Positions 1 to 8,190 of a stretch of 64,000 nucleotides of DNA are shown here, piece by piece. The notes under the pieces were generated by a model, which did not search any database, had not been told where the DNA came from, and saw only the letters and a program-made list of their open reading frames with translations. The stretch is taken from contig CADALE010000003.1 in assembly GCA_902788705.1 (NCBI GenBank), positions 62,001 through 126,000 on the forward strand, read 5' to 3'. Position numbers and translations under genes: made by a program. Source of the stretch: an uncultured Coriobacteriaceae bacterium (lineage in GTDB: Bacteria > Actinomycetota > Coriobacteriia > Coriobacteriales > Atopobiaceae). Numbering within the stretch: position 1 is the stretch's first letter; each line of letters begins with the position of its first letter.

Positions 1-1
1 G

Positions 2-1177
2 CAGGCGGTGGTCCTCAACACCTGCGCGGTGACGGGTGAGGCCCAGGCAAAGACGCGCAAGGCCGTGCGGCATGCGGCGTCGATGGCCCAGGGTCCGCTT
101 GTGGTGGCCACGGGGTGCGTGGCCAGCCTCTTCGCTGACGAGCTTTCCGCGCTGGGCGACAACGTGGTGGTCGAGGCCGACCGGTCGAAGGTGGCGCAGC
201 GCGTGCTGGAGGGACTCGAGCTTCGCGACCAGTACAAGCCGGCAGGGCAACCTGGGCATGAGCTCTCTGTGGAGGGACATGGCCATGACGCGGTCACGCC
301 TACCGGTCGCACGCGCCCGGGAATCAAGGTCCAGGACGGCTGTGACCTTCGCTGCAGCTACTGCATCGTGTGGAAGGCGCGTGGCGCGTCACGGTCGGTG
401 GACCCCGCCGAGGTGGTGCGCCAGGTAAGGGACCAGTGCGACACCGGCGCGCGCGAGGTGATGCTGACGGGCATTAACCTGGGCCGTTATGCCGCCATGC
501 GCGACGGCGTGCGCATGGGCCTTGCCGAGCTGCTCGAGGAGGTGTTGGAACGCACCGACGTGGGCCGCGTGCGCCTGGGATCGATAGAGCCGCAGGACGT
601 TGACGGGCGCCTGGCCCAGCTGATCGCCTCCTCCGGTGGGCGCATCGCCCCCTTCCTGCACATGTGCCTGCAGTCGGGTTGTGACGCAACCCTCAGGCGC
701 ATGCGCCGCGTGTACGACACGGCGCTCTTTGCCGAGCGCGTCGAGGCCGTGCGGGGCCTCGTTCCAAGCGTCTCCTTTGGCACCGACCTCATCGTCGGGT
801 TTCCCGGCGAGACCGAGGAGGAGTTTGCCCAGAGCCTGGCCTTCTGCGAGCGCATGCGCTTCTCGCGGATGCACGTGTTCCGCTACTCCAAGCGTCCGGG
901 AACCCCCGCCGCCACGATGGAGGGGCAGGTTGACCCCCTGGTCATGGCCAAGCGTGCGGACAGGGCGCACCAGCTCTCGAGGCAGCTGCGCCTTGCCGAG
1001 GCTCGCGCTGCCGTAGGCAGCCAAGACCGCGTGGTGGTGCAGGCGCCTGGCGCCGGCATCACGGGAGGCCTCTTCGATGCCGTGCTCGATGAGGCGGTGC
1101 CTGCGGGCTCGCTCGTCGACGTGCGCGTCTCGGGCGTGCGGGATGACGCGACGCTCATCTGCACCGTGGTGTCCTGA
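2..1177 (+). CDS. mtaB: tRNA t6A37 methylthiotransferase MtaB (5' end outside window)
   Basis: Radical-SAM methylthiotransferase that converts t6A37 to ms2t6A37 in ANN-decoding tRNAs. The reading frame is open from the first bases, so the start lies upstream. What remains begins inside the N-terminal UPF0004 domain (VLNTCAVT, a conserved cluster cysteine), then shows the radical-SAM cluster motif CDLRCSYC near residue 115 of the visible part, the GTDLIVGFPGETEEEF signature, and a C-terminal TRAM-like segment. It differs from the two paralogues in this window, rimO (28684-30012) and miaB (36612-37982), in the KVQDGCDLRCSYC context, which fits the MtaB subgroup. MtaB rather than another methylthiotransferase is a family-level judgement. 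Confidence 0.88.
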   Translation, partial: QAVVLNTCAVTGEAQAKTRKAVRHAASMAQGPLVVATGCVASLFADELSALGDNVVVEADRSKVAQRVLEGLELRDQYKPAGQPGHELSVEGHGHDAVTPTGRTRPGIKVQDGCDLRCSYCIVWKARGASRSVDPAEVVRQVRDQCDTGAREVMLTGINLGRYAAMRDGVRMGLAELLEEVLERTDVGRVRLGSIEPQDVDGRLAQLIASSGGRIAPFLHMCLQSGCDATLRRMRRVYDTALFAERVEAVRGLVPSVSFGTDLIVGFPGETEEEFAQSLAFCERMRFSRMHVFRYSKRPGTPAATMEGQVDPLVMAKRADRAHQLSRQLRLAEARAAVGSQDRVVVQAPGAGITGGLFDAVLDEAVPAGSLVDVRVSGVRDDATLICTVVS

Positions 1178-1298
1178 CCGCACGACAGGTGGCGCACTGG
1201 CTGCCAATCCACAGCACCACATGACGTGACCTCCCTCGTCATCGTGCGGCCAATCGGCTATCATCGTCTCATTGCACGTTCGTAGAAAGGCTGCCGGC

Positions 1299-2279
1299 GT
1301 GGAGCCAACCCAGATTCGCCTCACCATACCCGACCTCGTGGACCCCACCCTGCTGATGGGGCCCGCCGACTCGCTGCTGCGCCGCATCGAGGCGTCGTTC
1401 GACGCGATGATTACTGTGCGTGGCAACGTCATCATGGTGGTCGGCCGCACCGACGAGGTGGAGTGCGTCACGTCGGTGTTCTCGCGGCTCATCTCGCTGG
1501 TGTCGGCCGGCATGGCGCCAACCGTCGAGGATGTCGACCTCATCGTGGGCCAGGTGAGGCATGGCGGGCAGCAGCTCGTCTCGCTTGACGACGATATCCT
1601 GCTTACCTATCGCGGTCGCGCCCTTCGTCCCAAGACCGCAGGCCAGAAGCGCTACGTTGACTCCATCCGCTCCAACACCATCACCTTCGGGCTGGGCCCT
1701 GCCGGAACCGGCAAGACCTACCTGGCCATGGCGATGGCGGTGGCGGCGCTCAAGCGCCATGACGTGGGGCGCATCGTGCTGGCAAGGCCTGTCGTGGAGG
1801 CTGGCGAGTCCCTTGGCTTCCTTCCGGGCACCCTGCAGGAGAAGCTCGATCCCTACGTGCGCCCGCTGTATGACGCCCTCTTCGACATGACCGACATCGA
1901 AAAGGGCAACGCCCTCATCGAGCAGGGCGTGATAGAGATCGCGCCCCTCGCGTTCATGCGCGGGCGCACGCTCAACGACGCCTTCGTCATCCTTGACGAG
2001 GCACAGAACACCACGCCCGACCAGATGAAGATGTTCCTCACGCGCCTGGGCTTCCGCTCGAAGTTCGTGGTGACGGGAGACGTCACGCAGCGCGACCTGC
2101 TGGGCGAGAATGGCCTCGAGTCGGCACGCCGCGTGCTCAGTGACATGGACGACGTGGCCTTCGTCGACCTCGATCGAAACGACATTGTGCGCCACTCGCT
2201 GGTTGCCCGCATCGTGGATGCCTACCATGCCGACGAGGCCAAGGCGCGTTCGGAGAGGGGAGGGCAGCATGGAGCATGA
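1299..2279 (+). CDS. phoH: PhoH-like P-loop ATPase
   Basis: 326-residue PhoH/PhoL-type ATPase. The P-loop GPAGTGKT follows a conserved QKRYVDSI segment, and a Walker B FVILDEAQN precedes the MFLTRLG and VTGDVTQRDL motifs of the family. An upstream in-frame TTG (1272) exists, but the GTG at 1299 has AGAAAGG (1284-1290) at proper spacing, so I start there. The stop overlaps ybeY by 11 bases. The pairing phoH-ybeY-dgkA-era is conserved in many bacteria and suggests a role in RNA metabolism or ribosome maturation; the biochemical function of PhoH ATPases is not firmly established. Cytoplasmic. Confidence 0.93.
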   Translation: MEPTQIRLTIPDLVDPTLLMGPADSLLRRIEASFDAMITVRGNVIMVVGRTDEVECVTSVFSRLISLVSAGMAPTVEDVDLIVGQVRHGGQQLVSLDDDILLTYRGRALRPKTAGQKRYVDSIRSNTITFGLGPAGTGKTYLAMAMAVAALKRHDVGRIVLARPVVEAGESLGFLPGTLQEKLDPYVRPLYDALFDMTDIEKGNALIEQGVIEIAPLAFMRGRTLNDAFVILDEAQNTTPDQMKMFLTRLGFRSKFVVTGDVTQRDLLGENGLESARRVLSDMDDVAFVDLDRNDIVRHSLVARIVDAYHADEAKARSERGGQHGA

Positions 2280-2778
2280 GGTTGACGTCTTCGTCGAGGA
2301 GGGCGTTGCCTGCGCCGTGAGTGAGGACGAGCTTACCGAGGTGTGCGAGGTCGTGCTTACGCAGGAGGATGTCGAACGGCCATGCCTCGTGTCGGTGAGC
2401 GTGGTGACGGACGCGCGCATGCGCGAGCTGAACGGCGAGTGGCGTGGCCAAGACCGCGTGACCGACGTCCTGTCGCTTGAGTGCGAGCGTCCCGACGACC
2501 CCGACCTGGCGCCGGGGGAGCCCTGCGAGCTGGGTGACATCGTGCTGGCGCCTGCCTACATCGCCAACCAGGCGCAGGGCTTTGGCACGACGCCTGCCGA
2601 CGAGACGCGTCTCCTGCTGATTCACGGCCTGCTGCACCTCCTGGGATACGACCACCTTGACGACGAGGAGGCACAGGAGATGGAGGCTCGTGAGGACGAG
2701 CTGCTTGACCTCGTACGCACTGACGCCCCCATATCCCACGTCACGCTCACCCGACACAGGGAGGGCGACGACGCATGA
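2269..2778 (+). CDS. ybeY: Endoribonuclease YbeY (16S rRNA maturation)
   Basis: 169-residue zinc-dependent endoribonuclease needed for 16S rRNA 3'-end processing and ribosome quality control. The C-terminal metal site is intact: HGLLHLLGYDH matches the family HGxLHLxGYDH. The DRVTDVLSLE segment also matches the family. Longer in-frame readings start inside phoH, but the ATG at 2269 has a strong purine-rich site (GGAGAGGGGAGGG, 2251-2264) and gives the usual length. It overlaps phoH upstream and shares an ATGA junction with dgkA downstream, so translation is probably coupled. Confidence 0.93.
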   Translation: MEHEVDVFVEEGVACAVSEDELTEVCEVVLTQEDVERPCLVSVSVVTDARMRELNGEWRGQDRVTDVLSLECERPDDPDLAPGEPCELGDIVLAPAYIANQAQGFGTTPADETRLLLIHGLLHLLGYDHLDDEEAQEMEAREDELLDLVRTDAPISHVTLTRHREGDDA

Positions 2779-3158
2779 TGCCCGGAAAGGGTCCCCAGCA
2801 CCCAACCCTCAAACGCAGCTTCCTCTTTGCCCTGCAGGGCCTTCGTGTGGCCCTGATGCAGGAGCGTAACGTGAAGATCATGGTGGGGGGCGCTGCCTTT
2901 GCGATGGTGATGGGGGTCCTGTCGGGACTGAACGCACAGGAGTGGGCCATCAACCTGCTGTGCTGCGGGGTCGTGCTGGCCGCCGAGCTGCTCAACACCG
3001 CCGTCGAGACGGTGGTAGACCTCGTGTCGCCCGAGTACCATCCGCTTGCGGGCCGGGCCAAGGACATCGCGGCCGCGGCGGTGTGGGTGCTCAGCCTCTT
3101 CGTGGCCTTGGCGGGGCTCATCCTGTACGTGACGGCGCTCTTGAGGCGATTTGGCTGA
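2775..3158 (+). CDS. dgkA: Diacylglycerol/undecaprenol kinase, DgkA family
   Basis: 127-residue integral membrane lipid kinase. It has the hydrophobic segments and the acidic signature AAELLNTAVETVVDLVS of the DgkA family, with conserved glutamates, Asn and Asp. In Gram-positive bacteria this family phosphorylates undecaprenol, feeding cell-wall lipid carrier; substrate here is inferred from that. Start ATG 2775 overlaps the ybeY stop (ATGA). About 65 bases separate it from era. No cytidine deaminase gene follows it, unlike the common dgkA-cdd-era order of Firmicutes. Confidence 0.9.
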   Translation: MMPGKGPQHPTLKRSFLFALQGLRVALMQERNVKIMVGGAAFAMVMGVLSGLNAQEWAINLLCCGVVLAAELLNTAVETVVDLVSPEYHPLAGRAKDIAAAAVWVLSLFVALAGLILYVTALLRRFG

Positions 3159-3224
3159 CACGCTGGATGGGGGCCGAAGGGACGCGCTCCCTTGTTGGCC
3201 CCTTTGGATGTGAGGGAGAAAGAC

Positions 3225-4139
3225 ATGGACGGCGCTTCTCAGACACCGTTTCATAGTGGGTTCGTGGCGCTGGTGGGTCGTCCGAGCGTGGGAAAGTCTA
3301 CCCTGCTTAACGCCTGCATCGGCGAGAAGGTGGCCATCACCAGTCCCGTCGCGCAGACCACTCGCCGGCGTCTGCGTGCCGTGGTCAACACCGAGCATGC
3401 GCAGCTCGTGATCGTGGACACCCCTGGCCTCCACAAGCCCAAGGACGCGCTGGGCAAGGAGCTGAACAAGGCGGCCCTCGGTGAGCTGGCCGACGTGGAC
3501 GTGGCGGCCTTCCTCATCGATGCCACCAAGCCCGTGGGACGCGGCGACGAGTGGGTGGCCAAGCACGTGGAGGCGTGCTCGGCGCCCTTCAAGCTGCTGG
3601 TCATCACCAAGGCCGACATCGCGACGCCCGAGCAGGTGATGGCGCAGCTGGAGGCGGCGCGCGCCTTGATGCGCTTCGACGACGAGCTAGTGGTGTCCGC
3701 TACCGAGGGCTTCAACGTCGACTCGTTCGTGAGCATCGTGTCGGCCCACCTTCCCGAGGGGCCAAAGTGGTTCCCCGACGACATGGCTACCGATGCCACT
3801 GACGAGGAGCTGATAAGCGAGTACATCCGCGAGAAGGTGCTGCTCAACTGCCGCCAGGAGGTGCCGCACTCGGTGGCGGTGCGCTGCGAGGAGGTTACGT
3901 GGGCCAAGGACGGCCACGGCTCGATTCGCGCCACCATCCTGGTGGAGCGCCCCGGCCAGAAGGCCATCGTCATAGGCAAGGGCGGCCAGATGATCAAGAA
4001 GATAGGCATCGAGGCCCGCAAGGACACCGAGTACCTCTTTGGCACCAACGTATACCTCGATCTAGAGGTGCGCGTGCAGCCCCAGTGGCGCCGCGACCAG
4101 AACGAGATCCGCAGACTGGGATACGACGCGGGGGAGTGA
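3225..4139 (+). CDS. era: GTPase Era
   Basis: 304-residue GTPase that binds the 3' end of 16S rRNA and assists small-subunit assembly. G1 is GRPSVGKST (residues about 18-26), the DTPGLHKP switch II segment and TKAD G4 are present, and the C-terminal KH domain carries GKGGQMIKKIG. ATG 3225 is chosen over an upstream in-frame TTG because GAGGGAGAAAG (3212-3222) precedes it. It lies in the phoH-ybeY-dgkA-era-recO run, so its neighbours share the rRNA maturation theme. Confidence 0.96.
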   Translation: MDGASQTPFHSGFVALVGRPSVGKSTLLNACIGEKVAITSPVAQTTRRRLRAVVNTEHAQLVIVDTPGLHKPKDALGKELNKAALGELADVDVAAFLIDATKPVGRGDEWVAKHVEACSAPFKLLVITKADIATPEQVMAQLEAARALMRFDDELVVSATEGFNVDSFVSIVSAHLPEGPKWFPDDMATDATDEELISEYIREKVLLNCRQEVPHSVAVRCEEVTWAKDGHGSIRATILVERPGQKAIVIGKGGQMIKKIGIEARKDTEYLFGTNVYLDLEVRVQPQWRRDQNEIRRLGYDAGE

Positions 4140-4142
4140 CGC

Positions 4143-4892
4143 ATGCCTGCCCGCAAGACCTACCGAAGCCGGGCCATCGTGCTTGACCGCACGCCTCTTG
4201 CCGAACAGGACCTCATCCTCACCATGCTGGGCGAGACCGGCGAGGAGCTGCGTGCCGTGGCCAAGGGGGGCCGCAAGCCGGGCGGGAGGCTGGCCGCGAG
4301 GTCCGAGCTATTTGGCGAGGTGGACGTGCTGCTGTCCCGCGGGCGCTCGCTTGACATCGTGAGCGAGGCAACGGTGGTGGACGCCCATGCCGGCATCCGC
4401 GGAAGCCTGGAGCGGGTGAGCGCGGCGTCGGCCATCTGCGAGGTGGCGCGCCTCACCTGCTTTGCCGACGCCCCCGACCCCTTCCTGCACCCCATCTGCT
4501 CGCGGGCCCTTCGCGCGTGCGAGGAGGCTCCCGACCAGGGGCGCCTCGACCTTGTGGTGGCGGCCTACGTGCTTAAGGTGCTGGCGCATGCCGGATGGCG
4601 GCCGCAGCTGGACACGTGCGTGCTGTGTGGCGACGCGGAGGTTGCCTTCGTATCGGCCCAGATGGGCGGGGCCCTGTGCCATAGCTGCGCAAAGGACGTG
4701 CCTGACGCCGAGGAGGTTGGCGCGTTGCAGCTGGCGTGGCTGTCGGCGCTCGTGGGGCTTACCTTTGACGCGCTGTTGGGGGAGCAGCCCGACCTGCAGA
4801 CGTCCACGTGGCTGGTGGGCTTTGCGCACCGGTGGGCGACGACGCACCTTGACACGAGGCTGCGTGCCATGGAGTTCCTGCTCAGCCTGTGA
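4143..4892 (+). CDS. recO: DNA repair protein RecO
   Basis: 249-residue RecF-pathway mediator that anneals single strands and helps load RecA. The N-terminal OB-fold portion starts YRSRAIVLDRTPLAEQD, a typical RecO opening, and the C-terminal part holds a zinc-binding pair CVLCG and LCHSC near residues 159-180. Start ATG lies 3 bases after the era stop, so the two are likely co-translated. It ends the first operon; a 210-base spacer follows before the cell-wall cluster. That spacer contains a small hairpin GGGACG-CGAT-CGTCCC (5019-5034) and no clear promoter. Confidence 0.92.
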   Translation: MPARKTYRSRAIVLDRTPLAEQDLILTMLGETGEELRAVAKGGRKPGGRLAARSELFGEVDVLLSRGRSLDIVSEATVVDAHAGIRGSLERVSAASAICEVARLTCFADAPDPFLHPICSRALRACEEAPDQGRLDLVVAAYVLKVLAHAGWRPQLDTCVLCGDAEVAFVSAQMGGALCHSCAKDVPDAEEVGALQLAWLSALVGLTFDALLGEQPDLQTSTWLVGFAHRWATTHLDTRLRAMEFLLSL

Positions 4893-5104
4893 GGAGGGCG
4901 CCCACACGGGCATGGCCGGTAGCCAGCGAGCTGCGTATGGCTTGAGCTGTTCTTTCTTCGAATGGACACATGCCTCGGAATCATTGCGAACGTAGTCGCT
5001 GCAAGCATGAAGCGCTTGGGGACGCGATCGTCCCGTCAAAACAGTCCGCTACATGAGGTAGCATCATCTATGTAAGACGTAACCGTATCCCTTGGGGGAC
5101 CGAA

Positions 5105-8100
5105 ATGCAGAAGCGTATTCGTCACCAAATGCTTACCATGCTCGTCCTCGTGCTCGCGCTCTCCGTGGGCAGCCACCTAGCCCTGGCCGTGGAGGGCGAC
5201 GTCCCCGCCGCCTCCGCCATCCAGGAAGAGGCCCAGTCGGTGGCGCTGGTAGACGATGCTGTGCCCGGCCCTGGAGAGCCTGTACAAGAAGAGGCGCAAC
5301 CCGTGGCGTCGGGTGACGAAACGTCGTCCGTCGAGGTCGATGCTGCCTCAGAGGCAGATGAGGGCGATGCCGTAGCGGTAGGCGATGAAGGCACCAGCCC
5401 ATCTGCAGATGAGGCGAAGACTGATGATGAGCCTGAAGAGGACGCCCACGCGCAGGCAGACCAGAATGCGGAAGACCCCGCGCAGGCCGATGACGCCGAG
5501 TCTGCAGTCGCAGACGACGTGAGCGACGGGGGGCAGCATGAGGCCGAGAAGGCGGACAACGCAGCGCGTGCTGCGGACGACGAGGCTGCCGTCGACGGTG
5601 ACGAACGGGACAAGGAGGCAGCGAGTGCTGCTGGGGCAGACCCGAGTGAGGACGTGACGGAGCAGGAAGAGGCAGATGAGGCCGATGCTCCCAAGAAGCA
5701 GCCTGAGGGGGACAAGGGGACCGAGGAGGCCGATGGGACCGAGGAACAGGAGGCCCTTGCCGAGGTTCGCATCGACGCCGCCTTCGCCAAGCTCGTGATG
5801 GGGGAGGACGGCACGTATGCCTTGCTTCCCTGTGACGAGGCGGGGTCGGTGACGGACGGGCCCTTTGCGGTCGCTGCCGACGACGCGCCTGTGGCGGGCC
5901 TCGAAAAGCTCTTCATTGATGAGGGCGTGACGAAGCTTGACGTGGCCCAGCCCATTGCGGTTGCGCTTGCAGATGCCAAGGCTACCACCACGTTCGCCCT
6001 GCTCGCGCCTACCGATGTCATCTTCATGGGCACGTCCGTGCCCGAGGTTGTGGACGAGGCACTCGTGTTTGCCAACACGCCTATCGCCGCCGAGGAGGGC
6101 TGGATCTACGTTCCGGCGCTGGCATGTGCGGCATTCGAGGAGGCGCTGCCCTCCTGGGCGCACCGCATCGTGTCGATGGCGGACGACGGCCTAGACCTGC
6201 TGCCTTCGGCAGGCCCGACGCCTGGTTGGGTACGCCTGTGGGGCGAGAATGCCTACGACACCATGCAGAAGGTGGTGCAGGCCGACCTCGTCTTCCAAGA
6301 CAAGCGCGGCGGCAGCGTGATCGTTGCCACGGGCGACGGCTACTGGGACGCCCTCGCGGCCTCTGGCCTTGCTGGCAGGCTTGACGCACCCGTCATCATC
6401 ACCCCGAAAGACTCGCTCTGCGCCCAGGCCAAGTCCGAGATCGCGCGCCTCAAGCCCGAGCGCATCTACATCATGGGCGGCAAGGCAGCCGTGAGCGCAG
6501 ACGTGGAGACGCAACTCAAGAAGCTGTGTCCCAAAGTGACCCGCGTCAAGGGCGCCACAGCCCCCGACACCGCCGTCAAGATCTACGAGGCGGCACCATC
6601 GTGGGGAGACACCGCCATCGTGGCCACCTGCAACGGCTACTGGGACGCCCTTTCGATTGCGCCGTATTCCTACGCGAAGGGTGCGCCTATCTTCCTGACG
6701 CTCTATAGCGACGCGCCTGAAGGTCGCGTGCTTTCGCAGGCGGCGCTTGATGCCATCAAGCTGGGTGGCTTCAGCCGCGTTATCATCACGGGTGGCAAGG
6801 CCGCCGTGTCCGAGAAGGTGGAGTCGCAGCTTGCTGGCATCGGCGTGGGCATGGTCGTGCGCAAGAGCGGCAAGACCGCGCTGGACACCTCGGCCGAGAT
6901 CGCGAAGTGGGAGGTAGCATCCGAGGGGATGTCCATCGACAACCTCACTGTGGCAACCAGCAACGGCTACTGGGATGCGCTCTCGGCAGCTGCCTACGTA
7001 GGACACTTTGGGTCGGTCCTGGTGCTCGTTGACAACGATGGCCACTACCAGGCCTTTGATGCGGTGTATGACTATGACCACCCCGAGGCCGTGTCGTTCG
7101 GCCGCGTGCTTGGTGGGAAGGCCGCCATCTCGGCCGAGGCGTACGACCGCATCACGTCGGCATGGGCCCTGTCGTCGGTGGCGGTAAGCGAGACCTGCGT
7201 GCCCGCTGGCACCAAGATCACGGTCACCCCCAAGCTCCTGGGCGACACGAGCGGGCTCAAGTACAACTACGTGTGGAGCCGCAACGGCAGTACGCAGGAG
7301 GGGGAGTGGGGCTCCACCCTCAAGCAGACGGGAAGCTACGCTACCGGCACGTCGGGCCCCATGACCTTCAATCGCTCCGGTAGCTACACCGTTACGATCG
7401 AGGCTATCGACGGCGCCGGGAAGACGCAGAAGAGCTCGCGTATGGTGTACGTGTGGAAGCTTGACAGCCTTGAGGTAACCGGACAGGGTGACGGCTCATG
7501 GGTTGCCACCCCCAACTGGGGCATCGATGCCTCGAAGGTGAAGGATGTCGAGTATCGCTTCACCTGGAAGCGCAATGAAGACGGCGCCACCGGCGTCATC
7601 AGGGACTGGGGCACCGGCTCGAAGGCAACGTTCAGCGAGGCTACCTTCGGCTATGTGGGCGGCACCTACACCATCACGGTCGAAGCGCGCAAGGGCGGCG
7701 CGAGCGTGGGCACGGCCAGCAAGTCCGTCCAGGTGGACGACATGAGCATGAAGGCCCAGGGCTACAGCAGCAGCACGGGCTACCTCATCATGGTTGACTG
7801 CACCGATAACCGCGTGGGCATCTATACCGGCAGCTATGGCAATTGGTCGCGCATCCGCTACAACGTGGTCTCCACGGGCGCGCCATGGACCCCCACGGTG
7901 AAGGGCGTGTTCACGGTAGGCATCAAGGGCTACGAGTTTGGTGAAGGCTACAGCTGCTACTACTACACGCAGTTCTATGGCGACTACCTGTTCCACACCA
8001 TCCTCTATGATCCGGGTACCTTCAACGTGCAGGATGGACGCCTTGGCGAGAGCATCAGCCATGGATGCGTACGCATGTCCCTCGAAGATGCCAAGTGGAT

Positions 8101-8146
8101 TTGGGATATTATTCCATATGGCACTACGGTGGTGGTGTACGACTAG
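5105..8146 (+). CDS. Secreted CWB2 protein with C-terminal L,D-transpeptidase (YkuD) domain
   Basis: 1013 residues. Order: signal peptide (1-28, cut after LALA); long Asp/Glu/Ala-rich acidic stretch (about 30-220); degenerate leucine-rich-like piece (about 225-365); three CWB2 repeats (about 375-690), each with a version of [10 protein letters not shown] and a GGKAA(V/I)S end; two tandem about 95-residue beta-sandwich-like domains (about 690-880) sharing TWKRNEDGATGV-type sequence with the next two proteins; YkuD domain (about 890-1013) with SHGCVRMS, Cys988 and His986 as catalytic residues. CWB2 trimers bind an anionic wall polymer in clostridia; YkuD enzymes make 3-3 peptide crosslinks or attach proteins. 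Expected outside the membrane, anchored in the wall. Followed 44 bases later by the NlpC/P60 paralogue, probably in one transcript. Confidence 0.9.
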   Translation: MQKRIRHQMLTMLVLVLALSVGSHLALAVEGDVPAASAIQEEAQSVALVDDAVPGPGEPVQEEAQPVASGDETSSVEVDAASEADEGDAVAVGDEGTSPSADEAKTDDEPEEDAHAQADQNAEDPAQADDAESAVADDVSDGGQHEAEKADNAARAADDEAAVDGDERDKEAASAAGADPSEDVTEQEEADEADAPKKQPEGDKGTEEADGTEEQEALAEVRIDAAFAKLVMGEDGTYALLPCDEAGSVTDGPFAVAADDAPVAGLEKLFIDEGVTKLDVAQPIAVALADAKATTTFALLAPTDVIFMGTSVPEVVDEALVFANTPIAAEEGWIYVPALACAAFEEALPSWAHRIVSMADDGLDLLPSAGPTPGWVRLWGENAYDTMQKVVQADLVFQDKRGGSVIVATGDGYWDALAASGLAGRLDAPVIITPKDSLCAQAKSEIARLKPERIYIMGGKAAVSADVETQLKKLCPKVTRVKGATAPDTAVKIYEAAPSWGDTAIVATCNGYWDALSIAPYSYAKGAPIFLTLYSDAPEGRVLSQAALDAIKLGGFSRVIITGGKAAVSEKVESQLAGIGVGMVVRKSGKTALDTSAEIAKWEVASEGMSIDNLTVATSNGYWDALSAAAYVGHFGSVLVLVDNDGHYQAFDAVYDYDHPEAVSFGRVLGGKAAISAEAYDRITSAWALSSVAVSETCVPAGTKITVTPKLLGDTSGLKYNYVWSRNGSTQEGEWGSTLKQTGSYATGTSGPMTFNRSGSYTVTIEAIDGAGKTQKSSRMVYVWKLDSLEVTGQGDGSWVATPNWGIDASKVKDVEYRFTWKRNEDGATGVIRDWGTGSKATFSEATFGYVGGTYTITVEARKGGASVGTASKSVQVDDMSMKAQGYSSSTGYLIMVDCTDNRVGIYTGSYGNWSRIRYNVVSTGAPWTPTVKGVFTVGIKGYEFGEGYSCYYYTQFYGDYLFHTILYDPGTFNVQDGRLGESISHGCVRMSLEDAKWIWDIIPYGTTVVVYD

Positions 8147-8190
8147 TTCCTCGTGCGGCATGCTGCCGCTTGGTTGGAGGGTATTGCGTT

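Noticed and set aside
1178-1298. CCGCACGA/TCGTGCGG inverted repeat as mtaB terminator
   Set aside because: The arms are about 58 bases apart with no U tract; too loose to call.
389-1543. Long minus-strand open frames opposite mtaB and phoH, and similar ones opposite most genes
   Set aside because: High-GC shadow frames: low-complexity Arg/Ala/His composition, no motifs, and full overlap with well-recognised genes on the other strand.
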